Shown piece after piece: positions 25,975-39,663 of a stretch of DNA of 64,000 nucleotides. The stretch spans positions 18,630,476-18,694,475 of the forward strand of contig OZ059894.1 of assembly GCA_964057225.1 (NCBI GenBank), given 5' to 3'. Under the pieces are notes generated by a model, which did no database searches, had not been told where the DNA came from, and saw only the letters and a list, made by a program, of their open reading frames with translations. The translations under genes were made by a program, and so were the position numbers. Each line of letters begins with the position of its first letter. Positions within the stretch are counted from its first letter, which is position 1. The DNA comes from Auanema rhodensis. Taxonomy: Eukaryota; Nematoda; Chromadorea; Rhabditida; Rhabditidae.

Positions 25975-27378
25975 AATAATTTAGCAAAAAGTAGATGTTT
26001 TTAGATTCCTTTTTTTAAGGCAAAGACGATGGACAATGTTATTCAACGAAAAAAATAATTCTTCAGGGTGGAAATCGAGGATATAAGTGTGAACTTATAT
26101 CAGTTGATATCTCGGTGCATTTTTAAGCTAGCGCAAATCTGATAACACAGATCGACGCAGCTTAAAAATTCGCATCGAATGCACTATACTACATTGAGAA
26201 ACGCTTAATACAAAAATTAGTTATGATCGTTTGAAAAATGATGCATTAGTGTATGTTGTGTTTCCATGTACACTCAACATTGCTTCCAAAAACATTTTGA
26301 CAAAAATTTTTTCGAAAAATTTCAAAATAATTTAGCAAAAAGTAGATGTTTTTAGATTCCTTTTTTTAAGGCAAAGACGATGGACAATGTTATTCAACGA
26401 AAAAATTAATTCTTCAGGGTGAAAATCGAGGATATAAGTGTGAACTTATATCAGTTGATATCTCGGTGCATTTTTAAGCTAGCGCAAATCTGATAACACA
26501 GATCGACGCAGCTTAAAAATTCGCATCGAATGCACTATACTACATTGAGAAACGCTTAATACAAAAATTAGTTATGATCGTTTGAAAAATGATGCATTAG
26601 TGTATGTTGAGTTTCCATGTACACTCAACATTGCTTCCAAAAACATTTTGACAAAAATTTTTTCGAAAAATTTCAAAATAATTTAGCAAAAGGTAGATGT
26701 TTTTAGATTCCTTTTTTTAAGGCAAAGACGATGGACAATGTTATTCAACGAAAAAAATAATTCTTCAGGGTGAAAATCGAGGATATAAGTGTGAACTTAT
26801 ATCAGTTGATATCTCGGTGCATTTTTAAGCTAGCGCAAATCGGATAACACAGATCGACGCAGCTTAAAAATGCGCATCGAATGCACTATACTACATTGAG
26901 AAACGCTTAATACAAAAATTAGTTATGATCGTTTGAAAAATGATGCATTAGTGTATGTTGTGTTTCCATGTACACTCAACATTGCTTCCAAAAACATTTT
27001 GACAAAAATTTTTTCGAAAAATTTCAAAATAATTTAGCAAAAAGTAGATGTTTTTAGATTCCTTTTTTTAAGGCAAAGACGATGGACAATGTTATTCAAC
27101 GAAAAAATTAATTCTTCAGGGTGAAAATCGAGGATATAAGTGTGAACTTATATCAGTTGATATCTCGGTGCATTTTTAAGCTAGCGCAAATCTGATAACA
27201 CAGATCGACGCAGCTTAAAAATTCGCATCGAATGCACTATACTACATTGAGAAACGCTTAATACAAAAATTAGTTATGATCGTTTGAAAAATGATGCATT
27301 AGTGTATGTTGAGTTTCCATGTACACTCAACATTGCTTCCAAAAACATTTTGACAAAAATTTTTTCGAAAAATTTCAA
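25975..27378. repeat. Two tandem A-H dimers
   Basis: M75-M78. The same A-H-A-H arrangement is at 4565-5968, each time preceded by E. M75 has a private G at 26071 and M77 three private changes (G at 26692, G at 26842 and TGCGCATC for TTCGCATC), so this copy looks older than its zone 1 counterpart. Confidence 0.75.
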
Positions 27379-30300
27379 AATAATTTAGCAAAAAGTAGAT
27401 GTTTTTAGATTCCTTTTTTCAAGGCAAAGACGATGGACAATGTTATTCAACGAAAAAATTAATTCTTCAGGGTGAAAATCGAGGATATAAGTGTGAACTT
27501 ATATCAGTTGATATCTCGGTGCATTTTTAAGCTAGCGCAAATCTGATAACACAGATCGACGCAGCTTAAAAATTCGCATCGAATGCACTATACTACATTG
27601 AGAAACGCTTAATACAAAAATTAGTTATGATCGTTTGAAAAATGATGCATTAGTGTATGTTGAGTTTCCATGTACACTCAACATTGCTTCCAAAAACATT
27701 TTGACAAAAATTTTTTCGAAAAATTTCAAAATAATTTAGCAAAAAGTAGATGTTTTTAGATTCCTTTTTTTAAGGCAAAGACGATGGACAATGTTATTCA
27801 ACGAAAAAAATAATTCTTCAGGGTGAAAATCGAGGATATAAGTGTGAACTTATATCAGTTGATATCTCGGTGCATTTTTAAGCTAGCGCAAATCTGATAA
27901 CACAGATCGACGCAGCTTAAAAATTCGCATCGAATGCACTATACTACATTGAGAAACGCTTAATACAAAAATTAGTTATGATCGTTTGAAAAATGATGCA
28001 TTAGTGTATGTTGTGTTTCCATGTACACTCAACATTGCTTCCAAAAACATTTTGACAAAAATTTTTTCGAAAAATTTCAAAATAATTTAGCAAAACGTAG
28101 ATGTTTTTAGATTCCTTTTTTTAAGGCAAAGACGATGGACAATGTTATTCAACGAAAAAATTAATTCTTCAGGGTGAAAATCGAGGATATAAGTGTGAAC
28201 TTATATCAGTTGATATCTCGGTGCATTTTTAAGCTAGCGCAAATCTGATAACACAGATCGACGCAGCTTAAAAATCCGCATCGAATGCACTATACTATAT
28301 TGAGAAACGCTTAATACAAAAATTAGTTATGATCGTTTGAAAAATGATGCATTAGTGTATGTTGAGTTTCCATGTACACTCAACATTGCTTCCAAAAACA
28401 TTTTGACAAAAATTTTTTCGAAAAATTTCAAAATAATTTAGCAAAAAGTAGATGTTTTTAGATTCCTTTTTTCAAGGCAAAGACGATGGACAATGTTATT
28501 CAACGAAAAAATTAATTCTTCAGGGTGAAAATCGAGGATATAAGTGTGAACTTATATCAGTTGATATCTCGGTGCATTTTTAAGCTAGCGCAAATCTGAT
28601 AACACAGATCGACGCAGCTTAAAAATCCGCATCGAATGCACTATACTACATTGAGAAACGCTTAAAACAAAAATTAGTTATGATCGTTTGAAAAATGATG
28701 CATTAGTGTATGTTGAGTTTCCATGTACACTCAACATTGCTTCCAAAAACATTTTGACAAAAATTTTTTCGAAAAATTTCAAAATAATTTAGCAAAAAGT
28801 AGATGTTTTTAGATTCCTTTTTTCAAGGCAAAAACGATGGACAATGTTATTCAACGAAAAAATTAATTCTTCAGGGTGAAAATCGAGGATATAAGTGTGA
28901 ACTTATATCAGTTGATATCTCGGTGCATTTTTAAGCTAGCGCAAATCTGATAACACAGATCGACGCAGCTTAAAAATTCGCATCGAATGCACTATACTAC
29001 ATTGAGAAACGCTTAATACAAAAATTAGTTATGATCGTTTGAAAAATGATGCATTAGTGTATGTTGAGTTTCCATGTACACTCAACATTGCTTCCAAAAA
29101 CATTTTGACAAAAATTTTTTCGAAAAATTTCAAAATAATTTAGCAAAAAGTAGATGTTTTTAGATTCCTTTTTTCAAGGCAAAGACGATGGACAATGTTA
29201 TTCAACGAAAAAATTAATTCTTCAGGGTGAAAATCGAGGATAGAAGTGTGAACTTATATCAGTTGATATCTCGGTGCATTTTTAAGCTAGCGCAAATCTG
29301 ATAACACAGATCGACGCAGCTTAAAAATCCGCATCGAATGCACTATACTACATTGAGAAACGCTTAAAACAAAAATTAGTTATGATCGTTTGAAAAATGA
29401 TGCATTAGTGTATGTTGAGTTTCCATGTACACTCAACATTGCTTCCAAAAACATTTTGACAAAAATTTTTTCGAAAAATTTCAAAATAATTTAGCAAAAA
29501 GTAGATGTTTTTAGATTCCTTTTTTCAAGGCAAAAACGATGGACAATGTTATTCAACGAAAAAAATAATTCTTCAGGGTGAAAATCGAGGATAGAAGTGT
29601 GAACTTATATCAGTTGATATCTCGGTGCATTTTTAAGCTAGCGCAAATCTATTAACACAGATCAACGCAGCTTAAAAATTCGCATCGAATGCACTATACT
29701 ACATTGAGAAACGCTTAATACAAAAATTAGTTATGATCGTTTGAAAAATGATGCATTAGTGTATGTTGAGTTTCCATGTACACTCAACATTGCTTCCAAA
29801 AACATTTTGACAAAAATTTTTTCGAAAAATTTCAAAATAATTTAGCAAAAAGTAGATGTTTTTAGATTCCTTTTTTCAAGGCAAAAACGATGGACAATGT
29901 TATTCAACGAAAAAAATAATTCTTCAGGGTGAAAATCGAGGATATAAGTGTGAACTTATATCAGTTGATATCTCGGTGCATTTTTAAGCTAGCGCAAATC
30001 TATTAACACAGATCAACGCAGCTTAAAAATTCGCATCGAATGCACTATACTACATTGAGAAACGCTTAATACAAAAATTAGTTATGATCGTTTGAAAAAT
30101 GATGCATTAGTGTATGTTGAGTTTCCATGTACACTCAACATTGCTTCCAAAAACATTTTGACAAAAATTTTTTCGAAAAATTTCAAAATAATTTAGCAAA
30201 AAGTAGATGTTTTTAGATTCCTTTTTTCAAGGCAAAGACGATGGACAATGTTATTCAACGAAAAAATTAATTCTTCAGGGTGAAAATCGAGGATATAAGT

Positions 30301-33300
30301 GTGAACTTATATCAGTTGATATCTCGGTGCATTTTTAAGCTAGCGCAAATCTGATAACACAGATCGACGCAGCTTAAAAATCCGCATCGAATGCACTATA
30401 CTACATTGAGAAACGCTTAAAACAAAAATTAGTTATGATCGTTTGAAAAATGATGCATTAGTGTATGTTGAGTTTCCATGTACACTCAACATTGCTTCCA
30501 AAAACATTTTGACAAAAATTTTTTCGAAAAATTTCAAAATAATTTAGCAAAAAGTAGATGTTTTTAGATTCCTTTTTTCAAGGCAAAAACGATGGACAAT
30601 GTTATTCAACGAAAAAAATAATTCTTCAGGGTGAAAATCGAGGATATAAGTGTGAACTTATATCAGTTGATATCTCGGTGCATTTTTAAGCTAGCGCAAA
30701 TCTGATAACACAGATCGACGCAGCTTAAAAATTCGCATCGAATGCACTATACTACATTGAGAAACGCTTAATACAAAAATTAGTTATGATCGTTTGAAAA
30801 ATGATGCATTAGTGTATGTTGAGTTTCCATGTACACTCAACATTGCTTCCAAAAACATTTTGACAAAAATTTTTTCGAAAAATTTCAAAATAATTTAGCA
30901 AAAAGTAGATGTTTTTAGATTCCTTTTTTCAAGGCAAAAACGATGGACAATGTTATTCAACGAAAAAAATAATTCTTCAGGGTGAAAATCGAGGATAGAA
31001 GTGTGAACTTATATCAGTTGATATCTCGGTGCATTTTTAAGCTAGCGCAAATCTATTAACACAGATCAACGCAGCTTAAAAATTCGCATCGAATGCACTA
31101 TACTACATTGAGAAACGCTTAATACAAAAATTAGTTATGATCGTTTGAAAAATGATGCATTAGTGTATGTTGAGTTTCCATGTACACTCAACATTGCTTC
31201 CAAAAACATTTTGACAAAAATTTTTTCGAAAAATTTCAAAATAATTTAGCAAAAAGTAGATGTTTTTAGATTCCTTTTTTCAAGGCAAAAACGATGGACA
31301 ATGTTATTCAACGAAAAAAATAATTCTTCAGGGTGAAAATCGAGGATATAAGTGTGAACTTATATCAGTTGATATCTCGGTGCATTTTTAAGCTAGCGCA
31401 AATCTATTAACACAGATCAACGCAGCTTAAAAATTCGCATCGAATGCACTATACTACATTGAGAAACGCTTAATACAAAAATTAGTTATGATCGTTTGAA
31501 AAATGATGCATTAGTGTATGTTGAGTTTCCATGTACACTCAACATTGCTTCCAAAAACATTTTGACAAAAATTTTTTCGAAAAATTTCAAAATAATTTAG
31601 CAAAAAGTAGATGTTTTTAGATTCCTTTTTTCAAGGCAAAGACGATGGACAATGTTATTCAACGAAAAAATTAATTCTTCAGGGTGAAAATCGAGGATAG
31701 AAGTGTGAACTTATATCAGTTGATATCTCGGTGCATTTTTAAGCTAGCGCAAATCTGATAACACAGATCGACGCAGCTTAAAAATCCGCATCGAATGCAC
31801 TATACTACATTGAGAAACGCTTAAAACAAAAATTAGTTATGATCGTTTGAAAAATGATGCATTAGTGTATGTTGAGTTTCCATGTACACTCAACATTGCT
31901 TCCAAAAACATTTTGACAAAAATTTTTTCGAAAAATTTCAAAATAATTTAGCAAAAAGTAGATGTTTTTAGATTCCTTTTTTCAAGGCAAAAACGATGGA
32001 CAATGTTATTCAACGAAAAAAATAATTCTTCAGGGTGAAAATCGAGGATATAAGTGTGAACTTATATCAGTTGATATCTCGGTGCATTTTTAAGCTAGCG
32101 CAAATCTATTAACACAGATCAACGCAGCTTAAAAATCCGCATCGAATGCACTATACTACATTGAGAAACGCTTAAAACAAAAATTAGTTATGATCGTTTG
32201 AAAAATGATGCATTAGTGTATGTTGAGTTTCCATGTACACTCAACATTGCTTCCAAAAACATTTTGACAAAAATTTTTTCGAAAAATTTCAAAATAATTT
32301 AGCAAAAAGTAGATGTTTTTAGATTCCTTTTTTCAAGGCAAAAACGATGGACAATGTTATTCAACGAAAAAAATAATTCTTCAGGGTGAAAATCGAGGAT
32401 ATAAGTGTGAACTTATATCAGTTGATATCTCGGTGCATTTTTAAGCTAGCGCAAATCTGATAACACAGATCGACGCAGCTTAAAAATTCGCATCGAATGC
32501 ACTATACTACATTGAGAAACGCTTAATACAAAAATTAGTTATGATCGTTTGAAAAATGATGCATTAGTGTATGTTGAGTTTCCATGTACACTCAACATTG
32601 CTTCCAAAAACATTTTGACAAAAATTTTTTCGAAAAATTTCAAAATAATTTAGCAAAAAGTAGATGTTTTTAGATTCCTTTTTTCAAGGCAAAGACGATG
32701 GACAATGTTATTCAACGAAAAAATTAATTCTTCAGGGTGAAAATCGAGGATAGAAGTGTGAACTTATATCAGTTGATATCTCGGTGCATTTTTAAGCTAG
32801 CGCAAATCTATTAACACAGATCAACGCAGCTTAAAAATCCGCATCGAATGCACTATACTACATTGAGAAACGCTTAAAACAAAAATTAGTTATGATCGTT
32901 TGAAAAATGATGCATTAGTGTATGTTGAGTTTCCATGTACACTCAACATTGCTTCCAAAAACATTTTGACAAAAATTTTTTCGAAAAATTTCAAAATAAT
33001 TTAGCAAAAAGTAGATGTTTTTAGATTCCTTTTTTCAAGGCAAAAACGATGGACAATGTTATTCAACGAAAAAAATAATTCTTCAGGGTGAAAATCGAGG
33101 ATATAAGTGTGAACTTATATCAGTTGATATCTCGGTGCATTTTTAAGCTAGCGCAAATCTGATAACACAGATCGACGCAGCTTAAAAATTCGCATCGAAT
33201 GCACTATACTACATTGAGAAACGCTTAATACAAAAATTAGTTATGATCGTTTGAAAAATGATGCATTAGTGTATGTTGAGTTTCCATGTACACTCAACAT

Positions 33301-33345
33301 TGCTTCCAAAAACATTTTGACAAAAATTTTTTCGAAAAATTTCAA

Positions 33346-34749
33346 AATAATTTAGCAAAAAGTAGATGTTTTTAGATTCCTTTTTTCAAGGCAAAGACGA
33401 TGGACAATGTTATTCAACGAAAAAATTAATTCTTCAGGGTGAAAATCGAGGATAGAAGTGTGAACTTATATCAGTTGATATCTCGGTGCATTTTTAAGCT
33501 AGCGCAAATCTGATAACACAGATCGACGCAGCTTAAAAATCCGCATCGAATGCACTATACTACATTGAGAAACGCTTAAAACAAAAATTAGTTATGATCG
33601 TTTGAAAAATGATGCATTAGTGTATGTTGAGTTTCCATGTACACTCAACATTGCTTCCAAAAACATTTTGACAAAAATTTTTTCGAAAAATTTCAAAATA
33701 ATTTAGCAAAAAGTAGATGTTTTTAGATTCCTTTTTTCAAGGCAAAAACGATGGACAATGTTATTCAACGAAAAAAATAATTCTTCAGGGTGAAAATCGA
33801 GGATATAAGTGTGAACTTATATCAGTTGATATCTCGGTGCATTTTTAAGCTAGCGCAAATCTGATAACACAGATCAACGCAGCTTAAAAATCCGCATCGA
33901 ATGCACTATACTACATTGAGAAACGCTTAAAACAAAAATTAGTTATGATCGTTTGAAAAATGATGCATTAGTGTATGTTGAGTTTCCATGTACACTCAAC
34001 ATTGCTTCCAAAAACATTTTGACAAAAATTTTTTCGAAAAATTTCAAAATAATTTAGCAAAAAGTAGATGTTTTTAGATTCCTTTTTTCAAGGCAAAAAC
34101 GATGGACAATGTTATTCAACGAAAAAAATAATTCTTCAGGGTGAAAATCGAGGATAGAAGTGTGAACTTATATCAGTTGATATCTCGGTGCATTTTTAAG
34201 CTAGCGCAAATCTATTAACACAGATCAACGCAGCTTAAAAATTCGCATCGAATGCACTATACTACATTGAGAAACGCTTAATACAAAAATTAGTTATGAT
34301 CGTTTGAAAAATGATGCATTAGTGTATGTTGAGTTTCCATGTACACTCAACATTGCTTCCAAAAACATTTTGACAAAAATTTTTTCGAAAAATTTCAAAA
34401 TAATTTAGCAAAAAGTAGATGTTTTTAGATTCCTTTTTTCAAGGCAAAAACGATGGACAATGTTATTCAACGAAAAAAATAATTCTTCAGGGTGAAAATC
34501 GAGGATATAAGTGTGAACTTATATCAGTTGATATCTCGGTGCATTTTTAAGCTAGCGCAAATCTATTAACACAGATCAACGCAGCTTAAAAATTCGCATC
34601 GAATGCACTATACTACATTGAGAAACGCTTAATACAAAAATTAGTTATGATCGTTTGAAAAATGATGCATTAGTGTATGTTGAGTTTCCATGTACACTCA
34701 ACATTGCTTCCAAAAACATTTTGACAAAAATTTTTTCGAAAAATTTCAA
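33346..34749. repeat. N-S2-P-Q tetramer, copy 1
   Basis: M96-M99, 1404 bp, in direct tandem with an identical-order tetramer at 34750-36153. Alternation of p51G (N) with p51A (S2, P, Q) gives an easily scored pattern. Confidence 0.8.
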
Positions 34750-36153
34750 AATAATTTAGCAAAAAGTAGATGTTTTTAGATTCCTTTTTTCAAGGCAAAG
34801 ACGATGGACAATGTTATTCAACGAAAAAATTAATTCTTCAGGGTGAAAATCGAGGATAGAAGTGTGAACTTATATCAGTTGATATCTCGGTGCATTTTTA
34901 AGCTAGCGCAAATCTGATAACACAGATCGACGCAGCTTAAAAATCCGCATCGAATGCACTATACTACATTGAGAAACGCTTAAAACAAAAATTAGTTATG
35001 ATCGTTTGAAAAATGATGCATTAGTGTATGTTGAGTTTCCATGTACACTCAACATTGCTTCCAAAAACATTTTGACAAAAATTTTTTCGAAAAATTTCAA
35101 AATAATTTAGCAAAAAGTAGATGTTTTTAGATTCCTTTTTTCAAGGCAAAAACGATGGACAATGTTATTCAACGAAAAAAATAATTCTTCAGGGTGAAAA
35201 TCGAGGATATAAGTGTGAACTTATATCAGTTGATATCTCGGTGCATTTTTAAGCTAGCGCAAATCTGATAACACAGATCAACGCAGCTTAAAAATCCGCA
35301 TCGAATGCACTATACTACATTGAGAAACGCTTAAAACAAAAATTAGTTATGATCGTTTGAAAAATGATGCATTAGTGTATGTTGAGTTTCCATGTACACT
35401 CAACATTGCTTCCAAAAACATTTTGACAAAAATTTTTTCGAAAAATTTCAAAATAATTTAGCAAAAAGTAGATGTTTTTAGATTCCTTTTTTCAAGGCAA
35501 AAACGATGGACAATGTTATTCAACGAAAAAAATAATTCTTCAGGGTGAAAATCGAGGATAGAAGTGTGAACTTATATCAGTTGATATCTCGGTGCATTTT
35601 TAAGCTAGCGCAAATCTATTAACACAGATCAACGCAGCTTAAAAATTCGCATCGAATGCACTATACTACATTGAGAAACGCTTAATACAAAAATTAGTTA
35701 TGATCGTTTGAAAAATGATGCATTAGTGTATGTTGAGTTTCCATGTACACTCAACATTGCTTCCAAAAACATTTTGACAAAAATTTTTTCGAAAAATTTC
35801 AAAATAATTTAGCAAAAAGTAGATGTTTTTAGATTCCTTTTTTCAAGGCAAAAACGATGGACAATGTTATTCAACGAAAAAAATAATTCTTCAGGGTGAA
35901 AATCGAGGATATAAGTGTGAACTTATATCAGTTGATATCTCGGTGCATTTTTAAGCTAGCGCAAATCTATTAACACAGATCAACGCAGCTTAAAAATTCG
36001 CATCGAATGCACTATACTACATTGAGAAACGCTTAATACAAAAATTAGTTATGATCGTTTGAAAAATGATGCATTAGTGTATGTTGAGTTTCCATGTACA
36101 CTCAACATTGCTTCCAAAAACATTTTGACAAAAATTTTTTCGAAAAATTTCAA
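34750..36153. repeat. N-S2-P-Q tetramer, copy 2
   Basis: M100-M103. Matches 33346-34749 at all diagnostic positions. It overlaps the first of two tandem pentamers (35101-36855), so the higher-order unit grows from four to five monomers by gain of one R. Confidence 0.8.
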
Positions 36154-36855
36154 AATAATTTAGCAAAAAGTAGATGTTTTTAGATTCCTTTTTTCAAGGC
36201 AAAAACGATGGACAATGTTATTCAACGAAAAAAATAATTCTTCAGGGTGAAAATCGAGGATATAAGTGTGAACTTATATCAGTTGATATCTCGGTGCATT
36301 TTTAAGCTAGCGCAAATCTGATAACACAGATCGACGCAGCTTAAAAATTCGCATCGAATGCACTATACTACATTGAGAAACGCTTAATACAAAAATTAGT
36401 TATGATCGTTTGAAAAATGATGCATTAGTGTATGTTGAGTTTCCATGTACACTCAACATTGCTTCCAAAAACATTTTGACAAAAATTTTTTCGAAAAATT
36501 TCAAAATAATTTAGCAAAAAGTAGATGTTTTTAGATTCCTTTTTTCAAGGCAAAGACGATGGACAATGTTATTCAACGAAAAAATTAATTCTTCAGGGTG
36601 AAAATCGAGGATAGAAGTGTGAACTTATATCAGTTGATATCTCGGTGCATTTTTAAGCTAGCGCAAATCTATTAACACAGATCAACGCAGCTTAAAAATC
36701 CGCATCGAATGCACTATACTACATTGAGAAACGCTTAAAACAAAAATTAGTTATGATCGTTTGAAAAATGATGCATTAGTGTATGTTGAGTTTCCATGTA
36801 CACTCAACATTGCTTCCAAAAACATTTTGACAAAAATTTTTTCGAAAAATTTCAA
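35101..36855. repeat. S2-P-Q-R-N2 pentamer, copy 1
   Basis: M101-M105, 1755 bp, followed directly by a second copy. S2 has p180A without the p167-168 AT change, whereas P, Q and N2 have both. Confidence 0.85.
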
Positions 36856-38610
36856 AATAATTTAGCAAAAAGTAGATGTTTTTAGATTCCTTTTTTCAAG
36901 GCAAAAACGATGGACAATGTTATTCAACGAAAAAAATAATTCTTCAGGGTGAAAATCGAGGATATAAGTGTGAACTTATATCAGTTGATATCTCGGTGCA
37001 TTTTTAAGCTAGCGCAAATCTGATAACACAGATCAACGCAGCTTAAAAATCCGCATCGAATGCACTATACTACATTGAGAAACGCTTAAAACAAAAATTA
37101 GTTATGATCGTTTGAAAAATGATGCATTAGTGTATGTTGAGTTTCCATGTACACTCAACATTGCTTCCAAAAACATTTTGACAAAAATTTTTTCGAAAAA
37201 TTTCAAAATAATTTAGCAAAAAGTAGATGTTTTTAGATTCCTTTTTTCAAGGCAAAAACGATGGACAATGTTATTCAACGAAAAAAATAATTCTTCAGGG
37301 TGAAAATCGAGGATAGAAGTGTGAACTTATATCAGTTGATATCTCGGTGCATTTTTAAGCTAGCGCAAATCTATTAACACAGATCAACGCAGCTTAAAAA
37401 TTCGCATCGAATGCACTATACTACATTGAGAAACGCTTAATACAAAAATTAGTTATGATCGTTTGAAAAATGATGCATTAGTGTATGTTGAGTTTCCATG
37501 TACACTCAACATTGCTTCCAAAAACATTTTGACAAAAATTTTTTCGAAAAATTTCAAAATAATTTAGCAAAAAGTAGATGTTTTTAGATTCCTTTTTTCA
37601 AGGCAAAAACGATGGACAATGTTATTCAACGAAAAAAATAATTCTTCAGGGTGAAAATCGAGGATATAAGTGTGAACTTATATCAGTTGATATCTCGGTG
37701 CATTTTTAAGCTAGCGCAAATCTATTAACACAGATCAACGCAGCTTAAAAATTCGCATCGAATGCACTATACTACATTGAGAAACGCTTAATACAAAAAT
37801 TAGTTATGATCGTTTGAAAAATGATGCATTAGTGTATGTTGAGTTTCCATGTACACTCAACATTGCTTCCAAAAACATTTTGACAAAAATTTTTTCGAAA
37901 AATTTCAAAATAATTTAGCAAAAAGTAGATGTTTTTAGATTCCTTTTTTCAAGGCAAAAACGATGGACAATGTTATTCAACGAAAAAAATAATTCTTCAG
38001 GGTGAAAATCGAGGATATAAGTGTGAACTTATATCAGTTGATATCTCGGTGCATTTTTAAGCTAGCGCAAATCTGATAACACAGATCGACGCAGCTTAAA
38101 AATTCGCATCGAATGCACTATACTACATTGAGAAACGCTTAATACAAAAATTAGTTATGATCGTTTGAAAAATGATGCATTAGTGTATGTTGAGTTTCCA
38201 TGTACACTCAACATTGCTTCCAAAAACATTTTGACAAAAATTTTTTCGAAAAATTTCAAAATAATTTAGCAAAAAGTAGATGTTTTTAGATTCCTTTTTT
38301 CAAGGCAAAGACGATGGACAATGTTATTCAACGAAAAAATTAATTCTTCAGGGTGAAAATCGAGGATAGAAGTGTGAACTTATATCAGTTGATATCTCGG
38401 TGCATTTTTAAGCTAGCGCAAATCTATTAACACAGATCAACGCAGCTTAAAAATCCGCATCGAATGCACTATACTACATTGAGAAACGCTTAAAACAAAA
38501 ATTAGTTATGATCGTTTGAAAAATGATGCATTAGTGTATGTTGAGTTTCCATGTACACTCAACATTGCTTCCAAAAACATTTTGACAAAAATTTTTTCGA
38601 AAAATTTCAA
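36856..38610. repeat. S2-P-Q-R-N2 pentamer, copy 2
   Basis: M106-M110. Identical to the preceding pentamer at every diagnostic position I scored, so it is a very recent 1755-bp tandem duplication. Confidence 0.85.
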
Positions 38611-39663
38611 AATAATTTAGCAAAAAGTAGATGTTTTTAGATTCCTTTTTTCAAGGCAAAAACGATGGACAATGTTATTCAACGAAAAAAATAATTCTTC
38701 AGGGTGAAAATCGAGGATATAAGTGTGAACTTATATCAGTTGATATCTCGGTGCATTTTTAAGCTAGCGCAAATCTGATAACACAGATCGACGCAGCTTA
38801 AAAATTCGCATCGAATGCACTATACTACATTGAGAAACGCTTAATACAAAAATTAGTTATGATCGTTTGAAAAATGATGCATTAGTGTATGTTGAGTTTC
38901 CATGTACACTCAACATTGCTTCCAAAAACATTTTGACAAAAATTTTTTCGAAAAATTTCAAAATAATTTAGCAAAAAGTAGATGTTTTTAGATTCCTTTT
39001 TTCAAGGCAAAGACGATGGACAATGTTATTCAACGAAAAAATTAATTCTTCAGGGTGAAAATCGAGGATAGAAGTGTGAACTTATATCAGTTGATATCTC
39101 GGTGCATTTTTAAGCTAGCGCAAATCTGATAACACAGATCGACGCAGCTTAAAAATCCGCATCGAATGCACTATACTACATTGAGAAACGCTTAAAACAA
39201 AAATTAGTTATGATCGTTTGAAAAATGATGCATTAGTGTATGTTGAGTTTCCATGTACACTCAACATTGCTTCCAAAAACATTTTGACAAAAATTTTTTC
39301 GAAAAATTTCAAAATAATTTAGCAAAAAGTAGATGTTTTTAGATTCCTTTTTTCAAGGCAAAAACGATGGACAATGTTATTCAACGAAAAAAATAATTCT
39401 TCAGGGTGAAAATCGAGGATATAAGTGTGAACTTATATCAGTTGATATCTCGGTGCATTTTTAAGCTAGCGCAAATCTGATAACACAGATCAACGCAGCT
39501 TAAAAATCCGCATCGAATGCACTATACTACATTGAGAAACGCTTAAAACAAAAATTAGTTATGATCGTTTGAAAAATGATGCATTAGTGTATGTTGAGTT
39601 TCCATGTACACTCAACATTGCTTCCAAAAACATTTTGACAAAAATTTTTTCGAAAAATTTCAA

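Larger units (their letters stand above)
18606..28782. repeat. Zone 4: monomers M54-M82, E-A dimers ending in G2
   Basis: Order: G2 E A E A E A B2 X B2 G2 E A G2 E A E B2 G2 E E A H A H E A B C. Runs of E-A of varying length are closed by a G2 monomer (p48G with p235A) at M54, M64, M67 and M72. The zone carries more private mutations than the others: G at 18642, a 2-bp deletion in M64, T for C in M68 (AAGGTAAAG), A at 25412, G at 26071, three changes in M77 and C at 28096. Its last four monomers (27379-28782, E A B C) match 1757-3160. Class F (p117A) is absent here. Confidence 0.8.
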
